In this document: in pieces, positions 27,668 through 37,249 of the stretch | Position numbering within the stretch: position 1 is the stretch's first letter | Layout: every line of letters starts with the position of its first letter | Source: CAVQND01 sp964653485 | GTDB lineage: Bacteria > Verrucomicrobiota > Verrucomicrobiia > Limisphaerales > UBA8199 | Direction of reading: 5' to 3' | Length of the DNA: 64,000 nucleotides | Assembly (NCBI GenBank): GCA_964653485.1 | Contig: CAZZFF010000013.1 | Location: forward strand, 10,626 to 74,625 | Program-made: the position numbers and the translations under genes | The notes under the pieces: generated by a model | Told to the model about the DNA's origin: nothing | Databases searched by the model: none | The model's input: the letters and a program-made list of their open reading frames with translations, nothing else

Positions 27668-29179
27668 TCATTTCACAATCAGGGCGCGCTTCTTTCGTCG
27701 CTCGGCGAGTTCGTCGGCCATTTGAATGGTCGTACTCTTGTTGAGCTGATAGGTCAAAAGCAGGACGGTGCAAATTGCGAAGAGAACGCCCACAACGACA
27801 CCGCTGGTGAAGCGATAGCCCGCGACGGCGTTCGGCGCGGACGGGAGTCCTGTCTCGTATCCAAAGAACCCTTGCATTATCCATAGAAACGATGCGGAGC
27901 CGAGCGCCAGACCGGACTTCAGCGCGAACCCAATCGTGGCGAAGACGATTCCCGTGAACCGGCGGCCAACCGTCCACTCGGAGTAATCCGCCACGTCCGC
28001 AAAAATCGCCCACGTCAGCGGAATCGTCGGCGCATAGACAATAGAGACAAACGCCGTGATTCCCACCATCCCCCAGACATTCGTCGGCGACAGGAGATAA
28101 AACGCCACCGTGCCGACCGTCGCCAAGGCAAAGCCGGCGGCTGACACGGCCTTTTTGCCAAACTTCCGCGCGAGCGGCGGGGACAACAGAATGACGACCA
28201 TTATTAGGGCAGTCCCCAGCATGTTGATGATGCTGTTGAACACGTCAGCGACATTCGAACTTGCGAGATTGGCGCGGCCTCCGTGGACGATATAGCCGAG
28301 CGCTTCCAGAATGCCGCCGCCCGGAACGGCACCCGGGGCCGCGACCAGGCCAAGCCTGGCCACAAAGTCGAACATGGCCGCCTTGTCCGCGTAGTGGTGG
28401 TAATAGTTGTAGAGGGCGCCCCCGCGAAAGGAGAGGATGGCAAAATGGACCAAGGTCCATAGGAACATGATCTTCCACGGGCCGTTCTTGAGCAGATCGC
28501 GAAAATCCTGCTTTGGCGAGGACTGACCGGTTCCGGCCGGTTGAATGCGTTCACGCGTCGTGGTGAACGTGACCAGGAATAGCACGACGCAAAGCACAGC
28601 CCAGATGGTCATCGTCATCCGCCAGCCGTACTGGCGATCGTGGCCACGGGCGAACTTGGCCACCAGCGGCAGCGTGAACCCGCCGACGATGAACTGTGCG
28701 GCGTTCACGGCGATGAAGCGGAAGGAATTCAGTTTCGCGCGCTCGTTGATGTCACCCGTCATCACGCCGCCGAGCGCCGCATACGGCATGTTGTTCATCG
28801 AGTAAATCGTCATCAGCAGCGTATTTGTGACCGCCGCGTAGGTAATCAGGGCGCCGAGGCTCCAGCCCTTGGGCGTGGTGTAGGCAAGGACCATGATGAC
28901 GGCCCACGGCACCGTAGTGAACAGAATCCACGGTCGGAACTTTCCCCAGCGCGTGTGGGTGCGATCCGCAAGAATCCCCACGATCGGATCGGCGACGGCA
29001 TCCCATAATCGCGGCCACAGCAGGATGGCCGCGGCCGCGCCGGCGCTGAGTCCGAAGGTGTCGGTATAAAAATTGAGCTGGAACAGCACCATCGTCATGA
29101 AGACGAAGTTTGCGGCGGCATCGGCGGCGCTGTAACCCGCCTTCTCGGAGAACGAAAGCGTTTGTCCGGTTGTGCTCAT
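27668..29179 (-). CDS. GPH-family sugar:cation symporter
   Basis: The 503-residue protein has about twelve hydrophobic segments and the hallmarks of glycoside-pentoside-hexuronide symporters (MelB/XynB type). These are LNFYTDTFGLSAGAAAAI, LWDAVADPIVGILADRTHTRWGKFRPW containing the cation-site Asp pair, and NMPYAALGGVMTGD. A longer central loop than usual (about residues 255-310) separates the two halves. It probably imports xylo-oligosaccharides, xylose or arabinose with H+ or Na+. It lies 18 bp after the GH3 gene and 38 bp before the trimodular enzyme, so the three are probably one transcript. Confidence 0.88.
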   Translation of the reverse strand: MSTTGQTLSFSEKAGYSAADAAANFVFMTMVLFQLNFYTDTFGLSAGAAAAILLWPRLWDAVADPIVGILADRTHTRWGKFRPWILFTTVPWAVIMVLAYTTPKGWSLGALITYAAVTNTLLMTIYSMNNMPYAALGGVMTGDINERAKLNSFRFIAVNAAQFIVGGFTLPLVAKFARGHDRQYGWRMTMTIWAVLCVVLFLVTFTTTRERIQPAGTGQSSPKQDFRDLLKNGPWKIMFLWTLVHFAILSFRGGALYNYYHHYADKAAMFDFVARLGLVAAPGAVPGGGILEALGYIVHGGRANLASSNVADVFNSIINMLGTALIMVVILLSPPLARKFGKKAVSAAGFALATVGTVAFYLLSPTNVWGMVGITAFVSIVYAPTIPLTWAIFADVADYSEWTVGRRFTGIVFATIGFALKSGLALGSASFLWIMQGFFGYETGLPSAPNAVAGYRFTSGVVVGVLFAICTVLLLTYQLNKSTTIQMADELAERRKKRALIVK

Positions 29180-29197
29180 TGGATGCTTCGCTTTAGC

Positions 29198-31555
29198 TCA
29201 CTCTTCGACTGTCAAAATCGTCCTTTGCAAATCCTCATCCCGCGAGGAAGTGCCGACCATAACCTCGAACTCGCCTGGTTCGACGACATAGTTCATGTCC
29301 AAGTCATAAAACGCCAGAGACTTCGGTGTGATGTCGAAGATAACGGTCTTGGTTTCGCCGGGTTGTAACCTGACCTTCTGGAAGCCCTTCAGTTCCTTGA
29401 CGGGGCGCGTGACCGAGCTGACCAAATCCCGGACATAGAGTTGCGCCACCTCCGTCCCGGCGCGCCGCCCGGTGTTCGTCACATCCACCAATACGCGCGT
29501 CGAACCTTTGCGGGCGATAGTCTTCTTTTTCAGCCGGAGGTTTTCCAGCTTGAAGGTGGTATAACCAAGCCCGAAGCCAAACGGGAACAGCGGCGAAACA
29601 TCATCCCAGAGGTACCCGCGCCGTGCGGACGGTTTGTGGTTGTAGAAGACCGGCAGATGGCCAACTGAACGCGGGATGGAGATGGGCAGCTTGCCGCCGG
29701 GGTTCACGTCGCCGAACAGCACGTCCGCCACGGCCCGGCCACATTCCTGACCGAGGTACCAGCACTCGAAAATCACGGGCACTTTTTTCGCCAGGTGGCT
29801 AATCGAAAGCGGACGGCCATTGAACAGCAACGCGATTACGGGTTTGCCTGTACTCAACATCGCGTCCACCAATTCGTCCTGGCGTCCGACGAGGTCCAGG
29901 CTCGCGCGATCCCCCATGTGCTTAAGTCCCCACGCCTCGCGCGAGGTCTGCTCGTTGCCGCCAATGGCCAGCACAATCACGTCGGCCTGCTTCGCGATCT
30001 TCAGCGCTTGCTTGACCTGCTTCCGGTCCTCCGCCGGATCGCTGGCGATCACTGCATCCCGCTGCCAGGAGCCGTCCTGGGTGATCTTGCAGCCCTCGGC
30101 ATAGAGGACCTTCACGCGGTCGCCCACCTTGGCCTGGATCCCGTCGAGCACCGTGACTTTGTGCTTGGGCGCGCCGCTGTAGCCGCCGAGGAGCGGACGA
30201 TGGGCGTTGGGCCCGATGACGGCAATGGTCTTGAGCTTCGACGGATCGAGCGGCGCGAGGTTGCCCTCGTTTTTGAGCAGCGTGATGGTCTCGCGGGCGG
30301 CTTCGAGCGCGAGTTGGCGGTGTTCGTCGCAGCCCACCACGCGGTCCGCCTCGTCAGGATCCACATACGGATCGTCGAACAGCCCCATCTGGAATTTCCA
30401 GTGGAGCATCGGCGCGACGAGATCGTCGAGCTGCTTTTCTTTGAGCTTACCCTTGCGGACGAGTTCGACAAGGTGTAGGTAGCAATCCGGCTCCGGCAGT
30501 TCGATGTTCACGCCCGCCTCTACGGCGAGGCGGCAGGCCTCTTGCTTGTCCTTGGCCACAAAATGGCCGTGCGTGCCGGGCCGGTAGCTGAGCTCCCAGA
30601 TGGCGTAGTAATCCGAAACCACGAACCCCTTGAAGCCCCATTCCTTCCGCAGCAGCTCGCGCAACAGCCATTTGCTGGCGTGCGACGGAACGCCGTCAAT
30701 TTCGTTGTAGCTGGCCATCACGCTGACGGCGCCGGCTTCGCGGATCACCTCACGGAACGGTTGGAGGAAGGTCTCCCGCAGCACGCGTTCCGAGACGTTC
30801 GCCGGCGCGCAGTTCTGTCCCGACTCCGGCTGCCCGTGAGCGGCAAAGTGCTTCAGCGTGGCCATGACGCGCCGCTTGTCGCGAAACGTGGCGTCGCCTT
30901 GGAACCCGCGCACCGCGGCGATTCCCAGTCGTGTGTTCAGGTAGGGATCCTCCCCATAGGTCTCCTCCACGCGGCCCCAGCGCGGATCGCGCGCCACATC
31001 CACCACCGGCGTGAGTGCCTGATGCGTGCCACGCACGCGTGCCTCGTAGGCGGCCATGGCAAAAAGCTGCTCGACCAAGGCCGGATTGAACGTGGCGCCC
31101 AAACCGATGGGCTGGGGGAAACTCGTGGCGTCGCGGGCCGCATGGCCGTGCAGGCATTCCTCGTGGAAGACAACCGGGATGCCGAGGCGCGAGGTTTCGA
31201 GGAAAAACCTCTCAATGGCGTTGGTCAGTTCAGCCATTTGTCGCGCCGTGCGTCCCATCCATGGCGCGGCGGTCGGCGCGCCGGCATCGCTGGGACGCCC
31301 CACTTGGCCGAGACCGAGCCCTTTCCTGAAGGCGGCCTTGGCCTTGGCCGGATCGAAATTACCCTCGGCGTCCACAAGCTTTTGCGCCTTCTCCTGCCAA
31401 ACGCACGTCATCTGCGCGGCCTTTTCCTCCAGGGTCATGTGCGAGAGCAGATCCTTGACCCGTTTCTCGGGCGCGAGCGCGGGATTCTTGTAGGCGGGCA
31501 CACGGGAGGCGGTTGAACCGCCTCGACGGGTGCGGACGGGGGTGGTCCTTTTCAT
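29198..31555 (-). CDS. Glycoside hydrolase family 3 beta-xylosidase/beta-glucosidase
   Basis: The 785-residue protein has the GH3 N-terminal barrel (MTLEEKAAQMTCVWQEK, HEECLHGHAARDATSFPQPI), with nucleophile Asp315 in GFVVSDYYAIWEL and the KHFAAHGQPESG substrate loop. The alpha/beta sandwich domain follows (VIGPNAHRPLLGGYSG), then a C-terminal fibronectin-III-like domain. No signal peptide is evident, so it may be cytoplasmic or use an unusual N-terminus. It probably cleaves xylo-oligosaccharides released by the GH10 enzyme. It is 46 bp downstream of the malectin gene. Confidence 0.9.
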   Translation of the reverse strand: MKRTTPVRTRRGGSTASRVPAYKNPALAPEKRVKDLLSHMTLEEKAAQMTCVWQEKAQKLVDAEGNFDPAKAKAAFRKGLGLGQVGRPSDAGAPTAAPWMGRTARQMAELTNAIERFFLETSRLGIPVVFHEECLHGHAARDATSFPQPIGLGATFNPALVEQLFAMAAYEARVRGTHQALTPVVDVARDPRWGRVEETYGEDPYLNTRLGIAAVRGFQGDATFRDKRRVMATLKHFAAHGQPESGQNCAPANVSERVLRETFLQPFREVIREAGAVSVMASYNEIDGVPSHASKWLLRELLRKEWGFKGFVVSDYYAIWELSYRPGTHGHFVAKDKQEACRLAVEAGVNIELPEPDCYLHLVELVRKGKLKEKQLDDLVAPMLHWKFQMGLFDDPYVDPDEADRVVGCDEHRQLALEAARETITLLKNEGNLAPLDPSKLKTIAVIGPNAHRPLLGGYSGAPKHKVTVLDGIQAKVGDRVKVLYAEGCKITQDGSWQRDAVIASDPAEDRKQVKQALKIAKQADVIVLAIGGNEQTSREAWGLKHMGDRASLDLVGRQDELVDAMLSTGKPVIALLFNGRPLSISHLAKKVPVIFECWYLGQECGRAVADVLFGDVNPGGKLPISIPRSVGHLPVFYNHKPSARRGYLWDDVSPLFPFGFGLGYTTFKLENLRLKKKTIARKGSTRVLVDVTNTGRRAGTEVAQLYVRDLVSSVTRPVKELKGFQKVRLQPGETKTVIFDITPKSLAFYDLDMNYVVEPGEFEVMVGTSSRDEDLQRTILTVEE

Positions 31556-31601
31556 TTAGATTCCTTGGAACCGGTCATCGTGTCCGGCCTGGCGCCGCAG
31601 G

Positions 31602-32912
31602 TTACGGTTGCGGTATTAGTTCAATCGCGTTGATTTGCGGGTTCTCGATCTTGGGAGTGAAGGTCACCTTGATCTTGCCGTCGGTGACTTCGATGGGGAC
31701 GGTTTCCACATAGGCCTTGAAAGCCCCGGCGGCTTTGACCCAAACGTCGAAGTCTTTGAACTCGTGCCCCTGCGCATTGAAGGAGAACACACGCTGACCG
31801 GGACCAGTAATGCCCTCGAAGGTTTCGGCAAAATGCAGCTTCAGCACGTACTTCCCGTTGGGCACCGGCCACGAAAAGGAGTCCATGCTGTAACGTTCCG
31901 CCCGGTAGAGGTCCGGACTTTTCGTGTTGGCAATTTGGATGTCGGGCCTTTCAATGGTTTGGCCGCCCTCGAAGCCTTGGTCCGCCTGCCAGACATTGCC
32001 TTCGGCGTCCTTGACCGGCTCGGACTTGCCGGCTTTGATCCGGACCGTCTTCAAGGCGGGCGTTGCTTGCGGAATGATTTCAATCGCGTTGATTTGCGGG
32101 TTCTCGACGTTGGGAATGAAGGTAACCTTGATCGCACCGTTGGTGGCTTCGACGTTGACCGTTTCCACGTACGCGCGCATAGGCCCGCCGGCTTTGACCC
32201 ACACGTCGAAGTCCTTGAACTCGTGTCCCTGCACGTTGTAGGAAAACACGCGCTGGCCGGGTCCAGTAATGCCATCAAACGTTTCGGCGAAGTGCAGTTT
32301 CACCACGTACTTTCCGTTGGGCACCGGCCAGGAGAAGGAGTCCATGCTGTAGCGTTCGGCCCGGTAGAGGTCGGGATTCTTCGTGTTGGCAATCTGGATA
32401 TCGGGCCTTTCCAGGGTTTGGCCGCCCTCGAAGCCCTGGTCGGCCAGCCAGACATTGCCCTCAGCGTCTTTGACGGGCTCAGACTTTCCGGCTTTGATCC
32501 GGACCGTCTTGGCGGCGGGCGCAGGTTGCGCCGGAGCGGTCGCCGACTCGCGTTTGGCGACGGCCTCTGTGGTGGCGAAGTCGCCGACCTTACGGGTGAA
32601 CTTGATCTCGTTGTCCGAAATCTTGCCGGTATAGGTAATGCGCAGGTCGTTGCCCTGGATGTTGAGTGGCTCGACAAAAGACACGGTGTCGCCTTCGATC
32701 TTGCCTTCCTTCAACTCGGATTCGCGTTTCGCGCCATTCACCTCGGCGCTGGCGTTTCCGATAACCTTTGTGCCGTCCTGCCGGAGAGTGAAGGTGTACT
32801 TCTGCAGGCCGCGCTGCGTGTCGAATTGGGCTTTCCACACCCCGGTGACATCGGCTGCCCAGATGGAGCACAGGGAGAGGCCTAGGGTCAGAAGAATAAT
32901 TCGGGTTTTCAT
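31602..32912 (-). CDS. Secreted protein with a small beta domain and two tandem malectin domains
   Basis: The 436-residue product starts with a signal peptide (MKTRIILLTLGLSLCSIWA). A beta-rich domain (about 20-112, VTGVWKAQFDTQRGLQKYTF) of a type frequent in Verrucomicrobia glycan proteins follows. Two malectin domains come next, at about 134-280 and 288-435, nearly identical to each other and to the module in the esterase-GH51 gene. Malectins bind di- and oligosaccharides; there is no catalytic domain. It probably tethers or captures xylan fragments at the cell surface or periplasm. It follows the regulator gene after 134 bp, and a palindromic site lies upstream. Confidence 0.82.
   Translation of the reverse strand: MKTRIILLTLGLSLCSIWAADVTGVWKAQFDTQRGLQKYTFTLRQDGTKVIGNASAEVNGAKRESELKEGKIEGDTVSFVEPLNIQGNDLRITYTGKISDNEIKFTRKVGDFATTEAVAKRESATAPAQPAPAAKTVRIKAGKSEPVKDAEGNVWLADQGFEGGQTLERPDIQIANTKNPDLYRAERYSMDSFSWPVPNGKYVVKLHFAETFDGITGPGQRVFSYNVQGHEFKDFDVWVKAGGPMRAYVETVNVEATNGAIKVTFIPNVENPQINAIEIIPQATPALKTVRIKAGKSEPVKDAEGNVWQADQGFEGGQTIERPDIQIANTKSPDLYRAERYSMDSFSWPVPNGKYVLKLHFAETFEGITGPGQRVFSFNAQGHEFKDFDVWVKAAGAFKAYVETVPIEVTDGKIKVTFTPKIENPQINAIELIPQP
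31605..32510 (-). repeat. Tandem duplication of a malectin-coding unit
   Basis: Two units of about 440 bp (31605-32049 and 32070-32510) lie head to tail and each encodes a full malectin domain. Both units carry IKAGKSEPVKDAEGNVW, RPDIQIANTK and FSWPVPNGKYV with only scattered substitutions. The linker between them (PQATPALKTV) is very short. Confidence 0.85.
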
Positions 32913-33029
32913 GTTCTTGAGAGTCTCGGTTTCACGAATTGTTTGGGGGTTTTTGCGGTCGTTATGGTCGTGCGCTAATACTCAAAGATGTGCTCTTCCC
33001 AGTGTCAGGTAAAGCCCGCGTTCTTGCCA

Positions 33030-33047
33030 ATATGACGTTTATCATAT
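33030..33047. promoter_or_regulatory. Palindromic candidate operator upstream of the malectin gene
   Basis: ATATGACGTTTATCATAT has perfect six-base arms (ATATGA and TCATAT) around a six-base centre. It lies about 118-135 bp upstream of the malectin gene start and touches the stop codon of the regulator gene. It matches the site upstream of the xylanase gene at 15 of 18 positions. Confidence 0.5.
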
Positions 33048-33742
33048 CAAGAGGCAGTGGAAGCGCCCTGGCGCCGGCCGGATGGTTGGCCTGAGAGGTA
33101 TTTCGCCGCCGCCTCGGTCCGGCAACGGACGTGCAGCTTCTCGTAAATATGAGACAGGTGGATACGCACCGTCCCGGAACTGATGTGTAATTGACTTCCG
33201 ACTTCCTTGTTTGATCGTCCCTGGGCAACAAGGGCCAGAATCTCCATTTCGCGGGCGGAGAGCTCCTCCGTCTCCGAACTGTCAGACGGCTCTTCCAAAA
33301 ATGACCGGACCACCATGCGGGCCACCTGGCTGGTCATCGGCGCGCCTCCCGCGCGCACTTCGGCAATCGCTTCCAGAATATCCTTTTCGTCAGCGCGCTT
33401 GAGCACGTATCCACACGCGCCGACCTTCAGCGCCTGAAAAATCGTCTTGAGGTCCTTGTAAACCGTGAGCATGATCACCTGGATGCTTGGCATCAACTCC
33501 CGAAGACGGGCTGTGCATGCAATACCCGATTCCCCTGGCAGGTGGATATCCATCAGCACTACATCCGGCCGTTGAGCGGGAATTCTTTCCAACGCGTCTT
33601 CCGCGGAGGAGCAGGCGCACACGCACCGGTGACCCGGCGTATTGGCAATCATGTCCGAGAGATACTGACGAAACGTCGGATTATCCTCAACGATAGCGAC
33701 TTTCGTGGTTTCATTTTCATCACTGGACGTTTGATTTGCCAT
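33047..33742 (-). CDS. LuxR/NarL-family response regulator of the xylan locus
   Basis: I use the ATG at 33742 (MANQTSS); an ATG at 33775 is also possible. The 231-residue protein has a receiver domain with phospho-acceptor Asp65 in VVLMDIHLPG and conserved Thr and Lys positions (MLTVYKD, YVLKRADE). A C-terminal LuxR-type helix-turn-helix follows (LSAREMEILALVAQGRSNKEVGSQLHISSGTVRIHLSHIYEKL). It would be phosphorylated by the kinase encoded just upstream and bind DNA as a dimer. Its position between the kinase and the malectin/GH3/GPH/CE1-GH51 genes, with xylanase on the far side, makes it the likely regulator of xylan use. Confidence 0.88.
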   Translation of the reverse strand: MANQTSSDENETTKVAIVEDNPTFRQYLSDMIANTPGHRCVCACSSAEDALERIPAQRPDVVLMDIHLPGESGIACTARLRELMPSIQVIMLTVYKDLKTIFQALKVGACGYVLKRADEKDILEAIAEVRAGGAPMTSQVARMVVRSFLEEPSDSSETEELSAREMEILALVAQGRSNKEVGSQLHISSGTVRIHLSHIYEKLHVRCRTEAAAKYLSGQPSGRRQGASTAS

Positions 33743-33814
33743 ACTGTGGTCTATTTGCAACGCCGGTAGCGCCATTACTTGACGGCACCCTATGTCGTTT
33801 TGGTCTAAGAGCCT

Positions 33815-33832
33815 ATATGCTGAACGTCATAC
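33815..33832. promoter_or_regulatory. Weaker copy of the xylan-locus palindrome upstream of the regulator gene
   Basis: ATATGCTGAACGTCATAC has the same spacing as the two stronger sites (ATATG and TCATA half-sites around six central bases), with one mismatch per arm. It lies in the short gap between the kinase stop and the regulator start, about 73-90 bp upstream of the ATG at 33742. Autoregulation is possible, but the match could be chance. Confidence 0.25.
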
Positions 33833-36800
33833 TAGGAGAGCGCGCTCTCGGTGGTCGCCTCGCTTCGCGGCGGAAGGCGCAATCCGATGGTTACAATCGT
33901 CCCCTTTCCCATCGAAGATTCGATACTGTATCGCCCACCGAGCGTGGATAGCCGACGCGGGAGGTTTTTCAACCCTTTGCCCCCGCGCGTGCGGTTTGTA
34001 TCGAAGCCTCTTCCGTTGTCCGAAATGATGATGTGAAGCTGGCCTTCGGCGAAGGTCAACCGAAATTGCACCTCGGTAGCCTGAGCATGGCGCTCCACGT
34101 TGTTCAACGTTTCCTTGACGGCCAAGAGCAGAGCGTGTCGCAAGCGGCCATCCAGCACGATCGAGGGCAACGCGACGGGGATATCGAAGCGACATGCGAT
34201 TCCGAAATGGTTCAAAAAGTCGCTGGCGAAGTCACTCAAATAGTCTGCGACAGATTCAAGGGAATTGTCCTCCGGATCGACTGCCCAGACGATGGTATCC
34301 AGAGCGGTCACCAACCCGCGCGCCTTGGCTCCGATCGCACGGAACAGGGATGCCAACTCATCCAGGGTGCCTAATCTTTGGCCCTTATTCGCCAGCACCC
34401 CAATTTCGGTGAGACTGGAACCAAGGTCGTCGTGCAAATCCCTGGCGATGCGCGAACGTTCTGTTTCCAGGGCCCGTTCTCGTTCAGCCTCCTCGCGTTC
34501 GCGGATTTCTCGTCGGAGTTGTAGCGTGCGCTGCTCCACCAACCGTCGCAATTGCGAAATCCAGGCCGCGGCGAGGGTCAGGATGACGAGTAGCAACCCA
34601 ACCATGACGAGCAAGCGCTGCGGCGTCCACCAGGAGGGCTGCGACAGCACTGCCAATTGGGAGGCAGAGCTCAAGAATAACTCGAATCCACTCGGCGTAT
34701 CGCCCTCCGACCCATTCGCCGCTTTTCCAACGTAAACACCGGTAAGAGCCAACTGACTCCCGACCCGCGGAAATGCGGTTTCCTTCCCCCCCGGCATGCG
34801 AGCGAGAAACAGATGGCCGGCCGCGTTCATTTCCAAAACGCGCGAGGCCTGCTCTGTATGGATTCCCATCAGCGTCCCTGAAACACGCACCAGCGTGGAA
34901 TCGACATCTTCCCGCACGAGTTCGCGGCCGTCCAGCGTGCGGGGTTTGGGATCGGTTTCCCCGCCGGTTTTCCGAAGGATCGCCTCTCGCAGAAGAGGCG
35001 CCGGACCACCGATGTCCGGATAACCAACGACCTCGACTTCTTCTCCACACCGCACGGTGGTTGGTTCGACCAGTGAAACCCGAATTCCCCGTGCTTTGTC
35101 CATCATGAAGACCCGTCTTGAATCGGCGTAAATCGCGGTTCCGCGAACTCTCAGCCGCTGGAACGGTGTCGCGCGGGAATCGAACTGATAGAGTTCGCTC
35201 CAACTCTTCAGAGGAACGTCAAACGGATCGCGCGGCGCCGGAGCGTCCACGTCAATGATCGCGTTGCGCAACAACAGATGACCAACCTGGACCGTGCCGT
35301 TGGTGTTCCATGCCGCGAAGAGCACGCCGCGAACACGAACAAGCGCTTTCTCAAAGGCTCTCAGTTGCGACTCGGGATAAGCTCCAACCTCAATATGGAG
35401 TTTTCCCTCGGGGAGAAGAAGCACAATGCTGTGGTCGTGAACGGCTGTGATCAATCCTCGAAGCTCAACCCATTGGACATCCATGCTGCCGTTGATTAAC
35501 TCCGTCCACGTGGGACGCGCTGGCGGAGGCATTTGGCCCTTGCCCAGCACGATGACGTCCTCGGCAACCACGATCGGGGCGAAATCGCCCGGGGCAGTGT
35601 ACCCCACCACCTCGCACATTTGGCCGGCGAGCGGCGACGACCAAATGGACGGGGAGAGCCGAACAAAGACACCGCGAGTGTCATCCTGAACGGACATGTG
35701 GTGAAACATCGGCGGCGCGGCGCTGGTCACGACGCCCCGAATCCTAACGGGCAAATGACGGTTCGCGTCTTCCTTGGTCAGGCTCTGAATCTGGCCGGCA
35801 GCCACTAGAGTGCGAGCGGAGCCCGACTCGGGTGTGGCCCCCGCCGAATCTTCCAGAATCCTTATGTCACCGGAGGTTGCGACCGATAATTCTCCCAGGA
35901 TCAGATCGCGGTTCGGAGCGATTGCGGCTCGACCGATTCCGGAAACACGAATTCGGGAATTCAGCAGGCGCGCGGGGTCCAAATCTCCGCCATCCGCCAC
36001 CATGACCCAAACGGAATCCGGTTGGGATCGAAGCTCGAACTGCAATCCTCTTCCTGATCTGGAGACGAACGCCACCCGCCCTTCGACACTCATCCATCCA
36101 GGCGCTTGAGAATCGGCCACAAGCCCGTGTAAAGATGAGGCGGTTGTGGGGGCAACCTCTCTATGGCCCATCGTAGTCAATGACACTTCAGGCGTATCCA
36201 GAAAAAGCAAGCTTCCGTCGGCGGAATCCAGGCTGAACGCGTATTGTCCGTTCGTTGGAGCTAAGAAGAACCCTTTGAAACGAATTCCAAGGAGTTCGTT
36301 CTTCGGCCATGAGGTGGGACTAATGTCCGTCGTTGCCGCCGTTTTGACGGGTTCGAGCAGCGCAAAGTCCGGCACATTTAACCACCCGCCCTCGTAATAA
36401 GCCGCATTCACCCCAGCGATCATGTTCGATTCGAGCAGGACACTGCCCTTGGGCCTGACCCAAAAGCGATTTGCCATCTGGACCGAGCCATCGGGCAATC
36501 GACAGGTCAATTCCAAACCACACTCGCCGAGAAGGTTAAAGTAATCCAACTGAAAGGCGTGGAGGCCGGCGGCAAGTCTTACCTCTCCGGTGACCTTCCG
36601 GAGCGTGTGGGTCCCGTCGTTGTCGATCTCCGGAGCTTGAGTGATCTCGACTCCTATTTCTCGTCGTCGAAGGAGGCAGCGTTGGCCTTCAATGCGGATA
36701 ACGTCACCGACTTTGATCGGAACTCGACGGGGTCCCAACTCAAGGAGTTCGCCGCCCGTTGTATCCGTCACGGCAACCACCCCGATCTCCGCTGAGCTTG

Positions 36801-37032
36801 CGGAGCAAACAAGGGCATCCAATCGGACGTCCGCGATCATGCGCGAGGAGGAGTCCAAAAGCCCGGACAACTGATGAAGATTCGTAACCAAGAGCGAGGA
36901 CCCTGAAGGTTGCCGCGACGCAATGGCCGGCTGCGCCCGAATATCGAGGATGAACACCGAAACGGAGATGAATCCAACCGCTACAACCCAGCGGAGGCGA
37001 GCGACCGTAAGCGACAGAACTGCGCGGCGCAT
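33832..37032 (-). CDS. Sensor histidine kinase with a large periplasmic PA14/OB-like sensor region
   Basis: The ATG at 37032 is preferred over a TTG at 37068. The 1066-residue protein has an N-terminal membrane segment, then about 780 extracytoplasmic residues. These include a PA14-like domain at about 200-300 (AAYYEGGWLNVPDF ... GYAFSLDSADGSLLFLD-type core) and several short beta-barrel units, each opening like VRIRGVVTSAAPP, VELRGLITAVHDH and RVSGTLMGIHTEQ. A second membrane helix (about 803-825) and a coiled coil lead to a HisKA_3 domain with His867 in ARDLHDDLGSSL, and an ATPase domain (ETLNNVERHA, ISDNGRGFD). PA14 domains bind carbohydrates, so it may sense xylan fragments. It pairs with the downstream NarL-type regulator. 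Confidence 0.85.
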   Translation of the reverse strand: MRRAVLSLTVARLRWVVAVGFISVSVFILDIRAQPAIASRQPSGSSLLVTNLHQLSGLLDSSSRMIADVRLDALVCSASSAEIGVVAVTDTTGGELLELGPRRVPIKVGDVIRIEGQRCLLRRREIGVEITQAPEIDNDGTHTLRKVTGEVRLAAGLHAFQLDYFNLLGECGLELTCRLPDGSVQMANRFWVRPKGSVLLESNMIAGVNAAYYEGGWLNVPDFALLEPVKTAATTDISPTSWPKNELLGIRFKGFFLAPTNGQYAFSLDSADGSLLFLDTPEVSLTTMGHREVAPTTASSLHGLVADSQAPGWMSVEGRVAFVSRSGRGLQFELRSQPDSVWVMVADGGDLDPARLLNSRIRVSGIGRAAIAPNRDLILGELSVATSGDIRILEDSAGATPESGSARTLVAAGQIQSLTKEDANRHLPVRIRGVVTSAAPPMFHHMSVQDDTRGVFVRLSPSIWSSPLAGQMCEVVGYTAPGDFAPIVVAEDVIVLGKGQMPPPARPTWTELINGSMDVQWVELRGLITAVHDHSIVLLLPEGKLHIEVGAYPESQLRAFEKALVRVRGVLFAAWNTNGTVQVGHLLLRNAIIDVDAPAPRDPFDVPLKSWSELYQFDSRATPFQRLRVRGTAIYADSRRVFMMDKARGIRVSLVEPTTVRCGEEVEVVGYPDIGGPAPLLREAILRKTGGETDPKPRTLDGRELVREDVDSTLVRVSGTLMGIHTEQASRVLEMNAAGHLFLARMPGGKETAFPRVGSQLALTGVYVGKAANGSEGDTPSGFELFLSSASQLAVLSQPSWWTPQRLLVMVGLLLVILTLAAAWISQLRRLVEQRTLQLRREIREREEAERERALETERSRIARDLHDDLGSSLTEIGVLANKGQRLGTLDELASLFRAIGAKARGLVTALDTIVWAVDPEDNSLESVADYLSDFASDFLNHFGIACRFDIPVALPSIVLDGRLRHALLLAVKETLNNVERHAQATEVQFRLTFAEGQLHIIISDNGRGFDTNRTRGGKGLKNLPRRLSTLGGRYSIESSMGKGTIVTIGLRLPPRSEATTESALS

Positions 37033-37249
37033 ACGTTGGGAGTTTAGCGTGGAAGACACCAGGGGCAACGTTTAGATGGCGTCCCTCCCGCGCCTGAAGG
37101 AGGAACTGCGGCAGTAGTTCATTCGACTACGTTCCATTTTCAGGTGCCGCTGCCGTTGCCGGGGGCCCAGTGCCGAGAGGCGGCAGCGGAATTGACGGAG
37201 GAATCCGGTGACGCGACTGCGGCCGACTTATAACCCGGTAAAGGAATGA

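Noticed and set aside
37147..37189. Nine-bp inverted repeat after the xylanase gene as a terminator
   Set aside because: The loop is about 25 bases and no T-run follows. It is mentioned in the xylanase entry but not called as a separate feature.
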